Positions 35,756 to 44,969 of a stretch of DNA of 64,000 nucleotides are shown one piece after another (the first letter of the stretch is position 1; every line of letters starts with the position of its first letter). Below the pieces are notes generated by a model. The model was not told the origin of the DNA, did no database searches, and saw only the letters and a list, made by a program, of their open reading frames with translations. This stretch comes from Asticcacaulis sp. AND118 (GTDB lineage: Bacteria; Pseudomonadota; Alphaproteobacteria; Caulobacterales; Caulobacteraceae). Location: NCBI RefSeq assembly GCF_020535245.1, contig NZ_CP084910.1, forward strand, positions 310,001 through 374,000, read 5' to 3'. The position numbers and the translations under genes are program-made.

Positions 35756-36757
35756 TTAGGCCAGCTTGATCTCTCTGAGGCGTTGCTGAAGGAAGTCGTT
35801 GGCCGTGATCGACTGACCGGCGTACTGATCCGGGCGGTCTTCGGAGATGCAGCCCGGCAGGGTCTCGATCAGATACGGGCTTTCAAAGTGCAGGAAGAAG
35901 GGCATCGAATAGCGTGAGAAGCCCTTGCGCCCCTCCGCCGGATTGACCACACGGTGGATGGTCGAGGGCAGGACGTGGTTGGTCAGGCGCGACAGCATGT
36001 CACCTATATTGATGACGATGGCGCCCGGCGGGGGCGTGATGGGCAGCCACGAGCCGTCACGATCCAGCAGTTGCAGGCCCGGCTCCTCGGCCCCCATCAG
36101 CAGCGTGATGGCATTGATGTCGCCATGCGCCCCGGCGCGCACCGAAGCGCCCGCCTCGGTCACTGGCGGATAGTGCAGCATACGCAGGATCGAATTGCCG
36201 TACTTCACCTTGTCGTCGAAGAAATCCGGCGCGAGTTTGAGGTGGATGGCGATGGCCTTGAGCACCTTCTTGCCCAGATTGTCCATCTCGGCATAGAGGG
36301 TCTGGAAGGTCGGCTTGAAGGCCGGCACTTCGGCCGGCCAGACATTGTCGGCCATGTGGTCGCGGTAGGGATGATCGGCCGGCAGGTCGCGCCCGACGTG
36401 CCAGAACTCCTTGAGATCATGCGCCTTATAGCCCTTAGCGGTCTCGATGCCGAAGGCGGTGTAGCCGCGCTGACCGCCGCCCTTGCGCCCGTCATACTTT
36501 AGCTTGGTCTCGACCGGCAGGTCGAAGAACTCTTTCGTCAGGGCATAGGCCTTATCGACCAGTCCCTTATCCAGCCCTGCGCCGTTCGGCTCGAACAGGC
36601 CCGACAGCACCGCAAAGCCGTAGCGCTCGAACGACGTGCCCAGCTTCTGCGAAAAGGCCGCCAGATCGGTGTCGTACAGCGACAGCGGCACGGGCTCGAT
36701 AGACGGCGCCGTGGACAAGGGAGCGGAATCGTAGAGGGCGGTAGGGGACGACATCAT
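35756..36757 (-). CDS. Isopenicillin N synthase-like 2OG-Fe(II) oxygenase
   Basis: A 333-residue dioxygenase. The N-terminal half is the non-heme dioxygenase N domain (RYGFAVLSGLFEP, YGFA-type). The iron ligands are in AHGDINAITLL (HxD) and LPSTIHRVV (His), and the 2-oxoglutarate/carboxylate-binding RxS is FSRYS. The family hydroxylates or cyclises many small molecules, so the substrate cannot be told. Two adjacent ATGs (36757 and 36754) compete. It stands alone. Confidence 0.85.
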   Translation of the reverse strand: MMSSPTALYDSAPLSTAPSIEPVPLSLYDTDLAAFSQKLGTSFERYGFAVLSGLFEPNGAGLDKGLVDKAYALTKEFFDLPVETKLKYDGRKGGGQRGYTAFGIETAKGYKAHDLKEFWHVGRDLPADHPYRDHMADNVWPAEVPAFKPTFQTLYAEMDNLGKKVLKAIAIHLKLAPDFFDDKVKYGNSILRMLHYPPVTEAGASVRAGAHGDINAITLLMGAEEPGLQLLDRDGSWLPITPPPGAIVINIGDMLSRLTNHVLPSTIHRVVNPAEGRKGFSRYSMPFFLHFESPYLIETLPGCISEDRPDQYAGQSITANDFLQQRLREIKLA

Positions 36758-37041
36758 GCCGGGGGGTGCCTTCGGTCTTTTCAGATGAAACGTTTAATAT
36801 CGACCTTTATGACGTTTGCATGTCGCCCACGCAAGCGGCCAAATAGCGCATCCCCAAAAGTGGGAACCGGTTTTGGGATAAGATGCGCGACTAAATGTCG
36901 ACTGAATAACTTTATCACAGTTGGCTATTTATATACACTCTCAGGCGATTTTTCGATTGCGCCGGTCGCGCAGGTGTCGTTTTGATGCCCTAAGGCGATT
37001 CATCGCATAATCGTGTTCGTTATATCGGGTCCGGCGGCAAG
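36758..37041. other. Intergenic region with a dispersed palindrome
   Basis: This 284-base gap between divergent genes holds copy 4 of the dispersed palindrome (36846-36894) and presumably both promoters. A short plus-strand ORF here looks non-coding. Confidence 0.5.
36846..36894 (+). repeat. Dispersed ~50-bp palindrome, copy 4
   Basis: GCGCATCCCCAAAAGTGGGA, then ACCGGTTTTGGG and AGATGCGCGACTAAA: the same outer GCGCA/TGCGC and inner arms as the other copies. Confidence 0.8.
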
Positions 37042-38817
37042 GTGGGCAGGTCCAGTCAGAGTATAGGTCGTTTTGTGGCGGCGGGCATAATCGCCCTGTC
37101 GGCGCTTTTCTGTGCCCCCGCCTACGCCCAGCTCCTGCCTGATGAGCCTGCCGGGGCCGAGGCGCTGGAAGGCATCGATCCGGCCCTGCAACCCGTCAAT
37201 TCGACCAAGGCGCTGAGCACATCGGAGCAGTCCGTGGTGCGCGTGCTGGTCGTCTATCGCGGCTATGGCGGCGTACCGCTCGATTCCGTCGGCATGGGGT
37301 CGGGCTTCGTCGTTGCGCCCGGCTATATCGTCACCAACTACCACGTCATCGAAACGCCGCCGGAAGCCACTTCGGCGGAAATCTACATCGTGCCGCATAA
37401 GGGCACGAACACCACCTATCAGCAGGTGACGCTGGTCAAGCCGTGGCTGGAGGGCGATCTGGCCCTTCTGCGCGCCGAAGGCCTGAAAATCCCGCCGTTG
37501 AAACTGTCGCTGGTGCCGCAGAAGAACCAGCGCATCGTGGCTATGGGCTATCCCGGCATCACCGACCGCCTGCTCAAGCGTGGCGGCACCGAACTTCTGG
37601 AGCCCGCCGACGCCTATGTGACGCAGGGCTCGATCGCCCTGTTCGCCTCGACCAATCCCGACGGTTCGCGCGTCGACACCCTGTTCCACACCGCGCCGAT
37701 CAATCCCGGCAATTCCGGCGGACCGCTGATGGACGAATGCGGTCAGGTGGTCGGCGTCAACACCTGGTCGGCGGTATCCACCATGTCCGAAGGCGGCGAT
37801 ATGGATGTTCCGGCGGGACAGTATGTCGCTACCCACGTGTCGGCCCTCTACACCTTCCTGCAATCGACCGGCATTTCGGTGCAGACGACGTCCGAGCCGT
37901 GCTACGCCAAGTCGGAAGACGAGATCATCAAGGACGAGGGGCTGTCGCGGGCGCTGGCTGCCTATCGCGACGCTCAGGCCAAGCGCCTTGAAGAACAGCG
38001 CAAGGCCGAGCAGATGAACGCGGTCATGGATCAGTTGCAACTGGGCGCGCTGGTCCTGCTGTCGGTGCTGGTCGTGGTGCTGATCGCCCTGATCATCCGC
38101 CGCCGCCATCCGCCGAAGGAGAAGGACGCGCCGACGGCCTACAGTGTGCCAACGGCCGATGATCCGCAAGGGCTCGCGCCTGTGGCGTCGCGCGTGGCCA
38201 AGGCCAAAACCGAAAAGGTTCATCACAAGCATCCCTTCCCGTGGGGCTGGATCGCGCTGGCCGTCTTCGTCGTGCTGATCGCGCTGGCCTTTGTCCTCCG
38301 CGAAAGCCCGGCGGTGCAGAAGATGTCGCAAAAGGCCGAGGCCGACGCCGCCAAGACCGGCCCCGCTATCGTGCGCCTGACCTGCGATGTGGACCTTAAG
38401 GCTTCGCCCAGGCCGCTGCCGGGTGTCGGGCCGACCGATTTCGAATTCGACGCCGCCCATGCCTGCGTCAACGGGCGCACGCCCTATGAGACTCAGTCCA
38501 ACGGCACGCTTCTTCGCTTCACCGTGTCGGAATCCGAGCCGATGGCGGCGCGGCTTGAGCTGTCGCGGGACGGCCTGACCTTCAAGCGCAGCGACTATCG
38601 CCTTAGCGCCGATCAGCACCGCGCCTACGTCTCGCAACGGGCGGCCCTGGGTTCGCTGCGCTGCGCGTCGGGTAAGGATAGCGGTCAGGCCGAGGCGTTG
38701 AAGGAAAACATGCGCAAGGTGCGTCAACTGGCGCAATCATTCCTGAACTTTGCGCCCGAAACCGAGACGGTCTGGCGCTGCCGCAAGGCCCCGGAACCGG
38801 CCGTTCAGAAGCCCTGA
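37042..38817 (+). CDS. Membrane-anchored trypsin-like (S1C) serine protease
   Basis: A 591-residue protein. After a signal segment (VAAGIIALSALFCAPAYAQ) comes an S1C protease domain with the triad H101 (TNYHV), D139 (EGDLALL) and S225 (NPGNSGGP). Two transmembrane helices follow (about 336-352 and 401-419) around a basic linker, then a C-terminal domain of about 170 residues with two to three cysteines that I do not recognise. No PDZ domain is present, unlike DegP/HtrA. The predicted topology puts protease and C-terminal domain in the periplasm. The start is a GTG with no clear ribosome-binding site. Confidence 0.82.
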   Translation: MGRSSQSIGRFVAAGIIALSALFCAPAYAQLLPDEPAGAEALEGIDPALQPVNSTKALSTSEQSVVRVLVVYRGYGGVPLDSVGMGSGFVVAPGYIVTNYHVIETPPEATSAEIYIVPHKGTNTTYQQVTLVKPWLEGDLALLRAEGLKIPPLKLSLVPQKNQRIVAMGYPGITDRLLKRGGTELLEPADAYVTQGSIALFASTNPDGSRVDTLFHTAPINPGNSGGPLMDECGQVVGVNTWSAVSTMSEGGDMDVPAGQYVATHVSALYTFLQSTGISVQTTSEPCYAKSEDEIIKDEGLSRALAAYRDAQAKRLEEQRKAEQMNAVMDQLQLGALVLLSVLVVVLIALIIRRRHPPKEKDAPTAYSVPTADDPQGLAPVASRVAKAKTEKVHHKHPFPWGWIALAVFVVLIALAFVLRESPAVQKMSQKAEADAAKTGPAIVRLTCDVDLKASPRPLPGVGPTDFEFDAAHACVNGRTPYETQSNGTLLRFTVSESEPMAARLELSRDGLTFKRSDYRLSADQHRAYVSQRAALGSLRCASGKDSGQAEALKENMRKVRQLAQSFLNFAPETETVWRCRKAPEPAVQKP

Positions 38818-38995
38818 TTACCGCCTCTTTATATATCCGGGCGATAAATTTACGGGGATCGGAGTTAATCCTTATTTCCCGAATATTGGCTATTTACGGG
38901 CTTCATCCTAGGTTCATGTAAAAGGGCTTAACTGTCCTCATCACCGGCGTGCATGAAGGCGTCGGAAGAACGCACAGGACTATGGAGAGACGACT

Positions 38996-39664
38996 ATGCG
39001 TAACAAGGCTCTGATCGCACTGGCGGGCGTCGCGCTGATGACCGCCGCCTGCACCACCACCGACCCGCGTACGGGCGAGGTTGTGCGCGACAATACCAAG
39101 ACCAACGCCATCATCGGCGCCGCCGTCGGCGCGGGCCTCGGCTACGCCACCAACACCAATAAGGGCGAGCAGGGCCGCAAGAACGCCGTCATCGGCGCGG
39201 GTATCGGCGCTCTGGCCGGTGCGGCGGTCGGCCAGTACATGGACAAGCAGCAGGCCGAGCTGCGCCGCGAACTGGCCGGGACCAATGTCACGGTGTCGCG
39301 CAACGGCGACAACATCATTCTGAACATGCCGTCTGACGTCACCTTCGCGTCGAACAGCGCTTCGATCGATTCCAGCTTCTACCCGGTGCTGAACGATGTG
39401 GCGACGATCCTGAACAAGTATCCGTCGACCTATGTCGATATCGTGGGGCACGCGGATTCGAGCGGTTCGGACGCCATCAACGAACCGCTGTCGGAAAACC
39501 GTGCAAATTCAACGGCGGGTTACCTGACCAACCGCGGTGTGGTCAGCCAGCGTCTGTTCGTTGCCGGCATGGGCTCGCGTCAGCCGATCGCGTCCAACAG
39601 CACGCCGGAAGGCCGCGCCAAGAACAGACGTGTGGAGATTACGCTACGCCCCGTCCAAGAATAA
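38996..39664 (+). CDS. OmpA-family lipoprotein (YiaD-like)
   Basis: 222 residues. A lipoprotein signal ends in AAC at residue 19, followed by a glycine-zipper segment (IIGAAVGAGLGYATN, AGIGALAGAAVGQYMD) and an OmpA C-terminal peptidoglycan-binding domain (VDIVGHADSSGSD, LSENRANSTAGYL, NRRVEITLRP). It probably tethers the outer membrane to the wall. A GGAGAG site precedes the ATG. It is unlinked to the next gene, which begins 58 bases later without an obvious terminator between. Confidence 0.92.
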   Translation: MRNKALIALAGVALMTAACTTTDPRTGEVVRDNTKTNAIIGAAVGAGLGYATNTNKGEQGRKNAVIGAGIGALAGAAVGQYMDKQQAELRRELAGTNVTVSRNGDNIILNMPSDVTFASNSASIDSSFYPVLNDVATILNKYPSTYVDIVGHADSSGSDAINEPLSENRANSTAGYLTNRGVVSQRLFVAGMGSRQPIASNSTPEGRAKNRRVEITLRPVQE

Positions 39665-39722
39665 CCTTTGGTTAACGTTTTTTGGTAGCCGAATGGCAAC
39701 CGCTCTGAGATAAGATGGCGGC

Positions 39723-40535
39723 ATGAAACCCACATGCCGCCTTCTTTCTGTCAACCGTGTATCCCTGATGGGAACGGCGCTGGATGTGGTAACCCCTGCA
39801 TTAGTGATGGATTTCATCGCCGGGACGCGCGGGCGGCAGACGGTCATCGCCAATCACAATCTCCACAGCGTCTACCTCTTTCATAAACACGCCGAAATGC
39901 GCCGCTTTTACGCGCAGGCCGACCTGATCGAGATCGATTCCGTGCCCCTGATCATGTGGGGCAAGCTGATGGGGCACGAGATGACGCGCGCCAATCGCTG
40001 CACCTATCTCGACTTCCGCGACGAGTTCTGGGAGCGCGCCGCCGCCGAAGGCTGGCGCGTGTTCCATATCGGCGGGGCGCCGGAACACAACGAGCTGTCG
40101 AAGCAGGAAATCCTGCGCCGCCATCCGGGGGTCAATCTGGAGGTGCGCAGCGGCTATTTCAACGTGAAGGGCGCGGACAACGAAATCCTGCTCGCTGACA
40201 TCGCCGCTCACGATCCGGACATTCTGCTGGTCGGCATGGGGATGCCGCGTCAGGAGCTGTGGATTCTCAACAATATGGACCGTCTGCCGGGCTGCGCCAT
40301 CCTGCCGGTCGGGGCCGCTTTCGACTATGAGGCGGGAGTGATGTACGCCCCGCCACGCTGGGCCGGGCAGTTCGGCATCGAGTGGCTGGTGCGCTTCCTG
40401 CACGAGCCGCGCCGCCTGTTCAGCCGCTACTTCATCGAGCCGTGGTCGCTCATACCGTGTGCGCTCGACGATATTCGCGGACGCCGCCGCCTGCCTGTTA
40501 ACCAATATGAAAGCCGCCCGCGCCACAATCCCTGA
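39723..40535 (+). CDS. WecG/TagA/CpsF-family glycosyltransferase
   Basis: A 270-residue GT26 enzyme. Family features include VTPALVMDFIAG near the start, IANHNLHSVYLFHKH, the FHIGGAPEHNE strand, ILLVGMGMPRQELWI and the AIPVGAAFDYEAG-like GAAFDYEAGVMYAPPRW. GT26 enzymes transfer N-acetylmannosaminuronate or similar sugars to lipid-linked acceptors. It is placed 29 bases before pseB, so it may use or prepare a carrier for the pathway that follows. That is inference. Confidence 0.88.
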   Translation: MKPTCRLLSVNRVSLMGTALDVVTPALVMDFIAGTRGRQTVIANHNLHSVYLFHKHAEMRRFYAQADLIEIDSVPLIMWGKLMGHEMTRANRCTYLDFRDEFWERAAAEGWRVFHIGGAPEHNELSKQEILRRHPGVNLEVRSGYFNVKGADNEILLADIAAHDPDILLVGMGMPRQELWILNNMDRLPGCAILPVGAAFDYEAGVMYAPPRWAGQFGIEWLVRFLHEPRRLFSRYFIEPWSLIPCALDDIRGRRRLPVNQYESRPRHNP

Positions 40536-40564
40536 AAGACGCTGCGACAGCGTGAGGGTGTGTC

Positions 40565-41614
40565 ATGAGTGCTGACCTGTTAAGGAATTTTGCGCCCGCC
40601 GGCGATCCGGTGAAGGGCAAGGTGGTGCTGATCACCGGCGGGACCGGCAGCTTCGGGCGCAAGCTGGTCGATACGCTGCTGAGCCGCTACGACCCGCGCA
40701 AGGTGATCATCTTTTCGCGCGACGAACTCAAGCAGTACGAGATGCGTCAGGCGCTGGAGGAGCGTTATGACGCGGCCAAGCTGTCGAAGCTGCGTTTCTT
40801 TCTGGGCGATGTGCGCGACCGTCCGCGTCTGGAACTGGCCTTTCGCGGCGTGGATGTCGTGGTCCACGCCGCGGCGTTGAAGCAGGTGCCGGCGGCGGAA
40901 TATAACCCTTCCGAATGTATCGCCACCAATGTCAACGGCGCGGAAAACGTCGTCTGGGCCTGCCTGCAACAAAGGGTGCAGCGCGTGGTGGCGCTGTCGA
41001 CCGACAAGGCCTGTTCGCCGATCAACCTCTATGGCGCGACCAAGCTGGCCTCGGACAAGATCTTTGTGGCCGCCAATAACCTGTCCGGCGATATCGGCAC
41101 GCGCTTCTGCGCCGTGCGCTACGGCAATGTGGTCGGCTCGCGCGGGTCGGTGGTGCCCTATTTCAACCGCTTGATCGAACAGGGGGCGACCGAGTTACCC
41201 ATCACCGACATGCGTATGACCCGCTTCTGGATTTCCCTGCCGCAAGGCGTCGATTTCGTCCTGTCGTGCATGGAAACGACGCGCGGCGGCGAGATCTTCG
41301 TCCCCAAGATACCGGCGACCACGGTCTGCGATTTGGCCACCGCCATGGCCCCGCAGGCGACGCACAAGGTCATCGGCATCCGTCCGGGCGAGAAGCTGCA
41401 CGAGATCATGATTTCGGCGGACGACTCGCGCGCGACCTGGGAACTGCCCGACCGCTATTTCATCGAGCCGGAATTCGTCGAATACGCCCGCGATGCCGCC
41501 GAAACGACCGGCGCGACCAAGGTCGATGAGGGCTTTGCCTATTCCAGCGACATCAACCCCGAACGCCTGGATATCGAAGGCATCCGCGGCCTGATGAAGG
41601 CTTACCTCGCGTGA
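40565..41614 (+). CDS. pseB: UDP-GlcNAc 4,6-dehydratase (inverting)
   Basis: A 349-residue extended SDR that carries out the first step of pseudaminic acid synthesis, homologous to Caulobacter FlmA. The NAD-binding GGTGSFGRKLV, the catalytic STDKACSPINLYGATKLASD region (Lys/Tyr) and the PseB-type IRPGEKLHEIMIS are visible. It begins the overlapping run pseB-pseC-pseI. Confidence 0.93.
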   Translation: MSADLLRNFAPAGDPVKGKVVLITGGTGSFGRKLVDTLLSRYDPRKVIIFSRDELKQYEMRQALEERYDAAKLSKLRFFLGDVRDRPRLELAFRGVDVVVHAAALKQVPAAEYNPSECIATNVNGAENVVWACLQQRVQRVVALSTDKACSPINLYGATKLASDKIFVAANNLSGDIGTRFCAVRYGNVVGSRGSVVPYFNRLIEQGATELPITDMRMTRFWISLPQGVDFVLSCMETTRGGEIFVPKIPATTVCDLATAMAPQATHKVIGIRPGEKLHEIMISADDSRATWELPDRYFIEPEFVEYARDAAETTGATKVDEGFAYSSDINPERLDIEGIRGLMKAYLA

Positions 41615-42798
41615 CCAGCTTCTTGCCATACGGACGGCAGTCGATCGCGGACAGCGACATCGACGCCGTCGTCGAGGCGCTGCGTTCCGATTATCTGACC
41701 ACCGGCCCGATGGTCGACCGTTTCGAGCGCGAACTGGCGGCCACGGTCGGGGCGAAGGAGGCGGTGGTCGTGTCGAACGGTACGGCGGCTCTCCATCTGT
41801 GCGTCATGACGCAGAACCTTAAGCCCAATGATGTGATCATCGTCCCGTCGATCACCTTCGCGGCCTCGGCCAATTGCGTGGCCTATTGCGGGGCGCAGGT
41901 GGTGTTTGCCGACGTCGATCCGCTGACCGGCCTGATCACCGATGAGACGTTCGACGCGGCGCTGGCGCTGATCGGTCCGCAGCAGCGCTTTGCCGGGGTC
42001 ATCCCTGTGCATTATGCCGGGCGTCCGGTCGATCTCAGCCATATCTCTGCCGTGTGCCGGGAGCGCGGGGCCTTCCTTATCGAAGACGCCTGCCACGCGC
42101 TGGGGACCATGGGACCGCAAGGTTCTGCCGGTGCGTGTACAGCGTCCGACATGGCCATCTTCTCCTTCCACCCGGTCAAAACCCTGACCACCGGCGAGGG
42201 CGGGGCCATCACCACCAATGACCCTGACTTGGCGCGGCGTTTACGTCTTCTGCGCAGTCACGGCATCGAGCGCGATCCGGCCCGCTTCGAGGGGCTGGGC
42301 TATGGCGACAGCGACGACACCGGGCCGTGGGTCTATGAGATGCAGGCGCTGGGCTTCAATTACCGCCTGCCGGACCTCAACTGCGCCTTGGGCGTGGCGC
42401 AACTGAAGCGCCTGCCGGGGTTTATCGAACGGCGTAAAGCGCTGGTGGCAGCTTATCAGGCCGCACTGGCACAGACGAACCTGCCCGTGGCGTGGACGCC
42501 GCCGGCAGAGGGCGACGATCCGGTGCTGCACCTGTTCGCGCCGCGCATCGACTTTGCCGCCGTGGGCAAGACGCGCGCCGAGGTTATAGCTGGCCTACGC
42601 GAACGCGGTATCGGTACGCAGGTCCACTATATCCCCGTGCACCGTCAGCCGTATTGGCAGACGCGGCAACTGCGCCCGCGCGACCTGCCCGGCGCGGATG
42701 AATTCTACCGTTCGACCCTGTCCCTGCCGCTCTATGCCGATATGCGCGACGCCGACCCCGCGCGTGTCGTCGCGGCGCTGAAAGAGGTGCTGGGATGA
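41611..42798 (+). CDS. pseC: UDP-4-amino-4,6-dideoxy-AltNAc aminotransferase
   Basis: A 395-residue PLP-dependent DegT/DnrJ/EryC1 aminotransferase, the second step of pseudaminic acid synthesis (Caulobacter FlmB type). It starts FLPYGRQSIADSDIDAVVEAL, with VSNGTAALHL, EDACHALG and FSFHPVKTLTTGEGGAI (PLP Lys), then FNYRLPDLNCALG. The start is GTG, overlapping the pseB stop by four bases (GTGA). Confidence 0.93.
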   Translation: MTSFLPYGRQSIADSDIDAVVEALRSDYLTTGPMVDRFERELAATVGAKEAVVVSNGTAALHLCVMTQNLKPNDVIIVPSITFAASANCVAYCGAQVVFADVDPLTGLITDETFDAALALIGPQQRFAGVIPVHYAGRPVDLSHISAVCRERGAFLIEDACHALGTMGPQGSAGACTASDMAIFSFHPVKTLTTGEGGAITTNDPDLARRLRLLRSHGIERDPARFEGLGYGDSDDTGPWVYEMQALGFNYRLPDLNCALGVAQLKRLPGFIERRKALVAAYQAALAQTNLPVAWTPPAEGDDPVLHLFAPRIDFAAVGKTRAEVIAGLRERGIGTQVHYIPVHRQPYWQTRQLRPRDLPGADEFYRSTLSLPLYADMRDADPARVVAALKEVLG

Positions 42799-43856
42799 CC
42801 CCAAAGAATGCTCCCGAAATCTCTATCGCCGGGCGCAAGATCGGTACGGCCCACAGCCCCTACATCATCTGCGAATTGTCGGGGAACCATAATGGCTCTC
42901 TCGACCGGGCGCTGGCTCTGGTCGATGCGGCGGCCGACACCGGCTGCGACGCCATCAAGCTCCAGACCTATACCGCCGACACCATCACGCTGAAATCCGA
43001 CCGCCTGGAGTTCCGCATCAATGGCGGGCTGTGGGACGGGCGCACCCTGTACGATCTTTATGACGAAGCCCATACGCCGTGGGACTGGCACCCGGCCCTG
43101 TTCGAGCGCGCGGCGAAGCGCGACGTGACGATGTTCTCCTCGCCCTTCGACGATACGGCGGTCGATTTCCTCGATGGCCTCGGCGCGCCGGCGTTCAAGA
43201 TCGCTTCGTTCGAACTGATCGACCTGCCGCTGGTCGCCTATGCGGCGTCCAAGGGCAAGCCGCTGATCATGTCGACCGGCATGGCCAATCTGTCCGAGAT
43301 CGAAGCGGCTGTCGCCATCGCGCGCCAGCACGGCACGGGCGAGATCGTGCTGCTGCATTGCGTCAGCGAGTATCCGGCGCGCATCGAAGACGCCAATGTC
43401 CGCGTCGTCCCCGATCTGGGGGCGAAGTTCGGCTGTCCGTCGGGCCTGAGCGACCATACGTTCGGCACGGCGGCCTCGGTGGCCTCGATTGCGCTGGGCG
43501 GGTGCGTGATCGAAAAGCACTTCACGCTGGCGCGCGCCGATGGCGGCCCGGATTCGGGCTTCTCGCTGGAGCCGGACGAGTTTACGGCGCTGGTTCGCGA
43601 CTGTAAGGACGCCTGGGCGGCGTTGGGGCGCGTCCATTACGATCTGGTCGGGTCCGAGCGCACCTCGCGCACCTTCCGCCGCTCGCTCTATGTCGTGGCG
43701 GACGTCAAGGCGGGGGAAGCGTTCAGCAAGGCCAATGTGCGCTCGGTGCGTCCGGGGCTGGGCCTGCCGCCGGTGCGCCTGTGGGATGTGCTGGGGAAGA
43801 CGGCGGCGCGCGATATCGTCAGCGGGGAGCCGCTGAGCGAGGATATGATTGGCTGA
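42795..43856 (+). CDS. pseI: Pseudaminic acid synthase
   Basis: A 353-residue NeuB-family enzyme that condenses phosphoenolpyruvate with the dideoxy-diacetamido sugar. An N-terminal TIM barrel (ICELSGNHNGSLDRAL, DAIKLQTYTADTITL, FKIASFELIDLPL, LSDHT) is followed by a C-terminal SAF domain (SLYVVADVKAGEAFSKANVRSVRPG). The YDLYDEAHTPW segment is PseI-like rather than NeuB-like. It overlaps pseC by ATGA. The remaining steps (PseF, PseG, PseH) are not in this window. Confidence 0.92.
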   Translation: MTPKNAPEISIAGRKIGTAHSPYIICELSGNHNGSLDRALALVDAAADTGCDAIKLQTYTADTITLKSDRLEFRINGGLWDGRTLYDLYDEAHTPWDWHPALFERAAKRDVTMFSSPFDDTAVDFLDGLGAPAFKIASFELIDLPLVAYAASKGKPLIMSTGMANLSEIEAAVAIARQHGTGEIVLLHCVSEYPARIEDANVRVVPDLGAKFGCPSGLSDHTFGTAASVASIALGGCVIEKHFTLARADGGPDSGFSLEPDEFTALVRDCKDAWAALGRVHYDLVGSERTSRTFRRSLYVVADVKAGEAFSKANVRSVRPGLGLPPVRLWDVLGKTAARDIVSGEPLSEDMIG

Positions 43857-43966
43857 GTGCGCTGTGGCCGGGATTTTTATAAACCACGGAAAACACAGAC
43901 TCTGAGCGCTGAATAATTGCTGAAGATCAAGTTGCCGACAAACGGCTTGGTCAATCTGAATAAGGC

Positions 43967-44623
43967 TTAAGCACCCCCTGGCAGAGGCTCCTCACTAACG
44001 TCCGGAGATGGGCCAGCCTCCGCCGACGCGAGTTGTTCACTGAGAAGGCGTTGTAGTAGGGCGTGAAGAGGGGCTAAGTCCACGTTGCCGGTTGCTGCAA
44101 GGCTTTGATCGGCTACCCTAAGACCTGCGTAATATTCTGGTCTATTTGCCGTAATCAATTCCGGTAAGATAGGTGTGCCAGGTAGCCAGCCGCCTGCCTT
44201 TGCACAAATAACATAATGGCAGGCAACGCGCGCTGTCCGACCGTTTCCATTGATAAATGGATGGATATAATTCAGCTTCCACAGTACATAAGCGGCTAGC
44301 CCAATAGGGCCGCTGCTGTTCCACATGAAGTTCACTTCATTGGTGAACATTTGCATATGCGCCGGCACTTCCCACCACGGCGGTGGTAGATGATTGCCTA
44401 CCCTTACCTCGCACGGCCTAAATTCGCCTGCGCTAGGATGCAGGCATGTAATAGCGTGATAATTTAATGCTTTCAAAATCTGATTTGAAAGCAATGGGTG
44501 CCTAGCATCAATCGACGCTCTAACGATGGATCGAAGAAAGCTATATTGGCGGTCGAGGTTTTCAGCCGCTAGCTGCTGATAGATTGGATTGTTTTCAGTG
44601 CCAACGAGTGAGTGAACAAACAT
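43967..44623 (-). CDS. Fic-domain protein
   Basis: A 218-residue Fic protein with a complete catalytic motif HPFINGNGR at 121-129, so AMP-transfer activity is possible. The flap region (WWEVPAHMQMFTNEV) is also normal. I found no clear S/TxxxE(G/N) inhibitory motif: the N-terminal SLVGTENN is only roughly similar. A small gene sits 7 bases upstream, which suggests a toxin-antitoxin-like pair, but this is unproven. The gene uses more AT-rich codons than its neighbours. Confidence 0.85.
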   Translation of the reverse strand: MFVHSLVGTENNPIYQQLAAENLDRQYSFLRSIVRASIDARHPLLSNQILKALNYHAITCLHPSAGEFRPCEVRVGNHLPPPWWEVPAHMQMFTNEVNFMWNSSGPIGLAAYVLWKLNYIHPFINGNGRTARVACHYVICAKAGGWLPGTPILPELITANRPEYYAGLRVADQSLAATGNVDLAPLHALLQRLLSEQLASAEAGPSPDVSEEPLPGGA

Positions 44624-44629
44624 GCGCTA

Positions 44630-44821
44630 TTAAGCGGGCTTGCCGTCCATACGTTCCAAAGCCTGTTCCACCTGATGCTTGGTGAACGGGTGGTTTTTCG
44701 GCAAATTGCCGAACACAAACGAAACGCGTTGATTACGGATTTCTTCCGGGGTCATTTCCACTTTGGCTGCCGCTTGGAGTCGCTTAAGCAACGCGGCATC
44801 GTCTACGATGTCGAAGGGCAT
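44630..44821 (-). CDS. Small protein upstream of Fic, possible partner
   Basis: 63 residues starting MPFDIVDDAALLKRL. It contains VEMTPEEIRNQRVSFVFGN and ends VEQALERMDGKPA, a mostly helical acidic protein with no named domain that I can assign. ATG 44821 has an AGGA site, and an in-frame TTG at 44899 would add 26 residues and is less likely. It overlaps nothing and is followed by fic after 6 bases. It lacks the typical FicA motif, so calling it an antitoxin is inference. Confidence 0.65.
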   Translation of the reverse strand: MPFDIVDDAALLKRLQAAAKVEMTPEEIRNQRVSFVFGNLPKNHPFTKHQVEQALERMDGKPA

Positions 44822-44846
44822 GGTTGGTTCCTGATTCTGGAAGGCG

Positions 44847-44899
44847 TATACGTATAAAAAGTTAACAGCACGATGTACATTCCACTCAGCGGCTGTCAA
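44847..44899 (-). promoter_or_regulatory. Candidate promoter and operator of the Fic module
   Basis: On the minus strand TTGACA (44894-44899) is followed after 16 bases by TACATC. A perfect 10-bp palindrome, TATACGTATA (44847-44856), lies just downstream, where a repressor would block transcription. Confidence 0.45.
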
Positions 44900-44969
44900 C
44901 TCACAACATTCGAAATTACAGAAATTGAATTAACGAGAGGTTGATTCCGTTCTGATTGATTGCGCGACC

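Noticed and set aside
36785-36985. 66-residue plus-strand open frame
   Set aside because: It spans a dispersed palindrome, lacks a ribosome-binding site and has no recognisable features.
37000-38736. 578-residue minus-strand open frame
   Set aside because: Antisense shadow of the S1C protease with an intact catalytic triad on the other strand.
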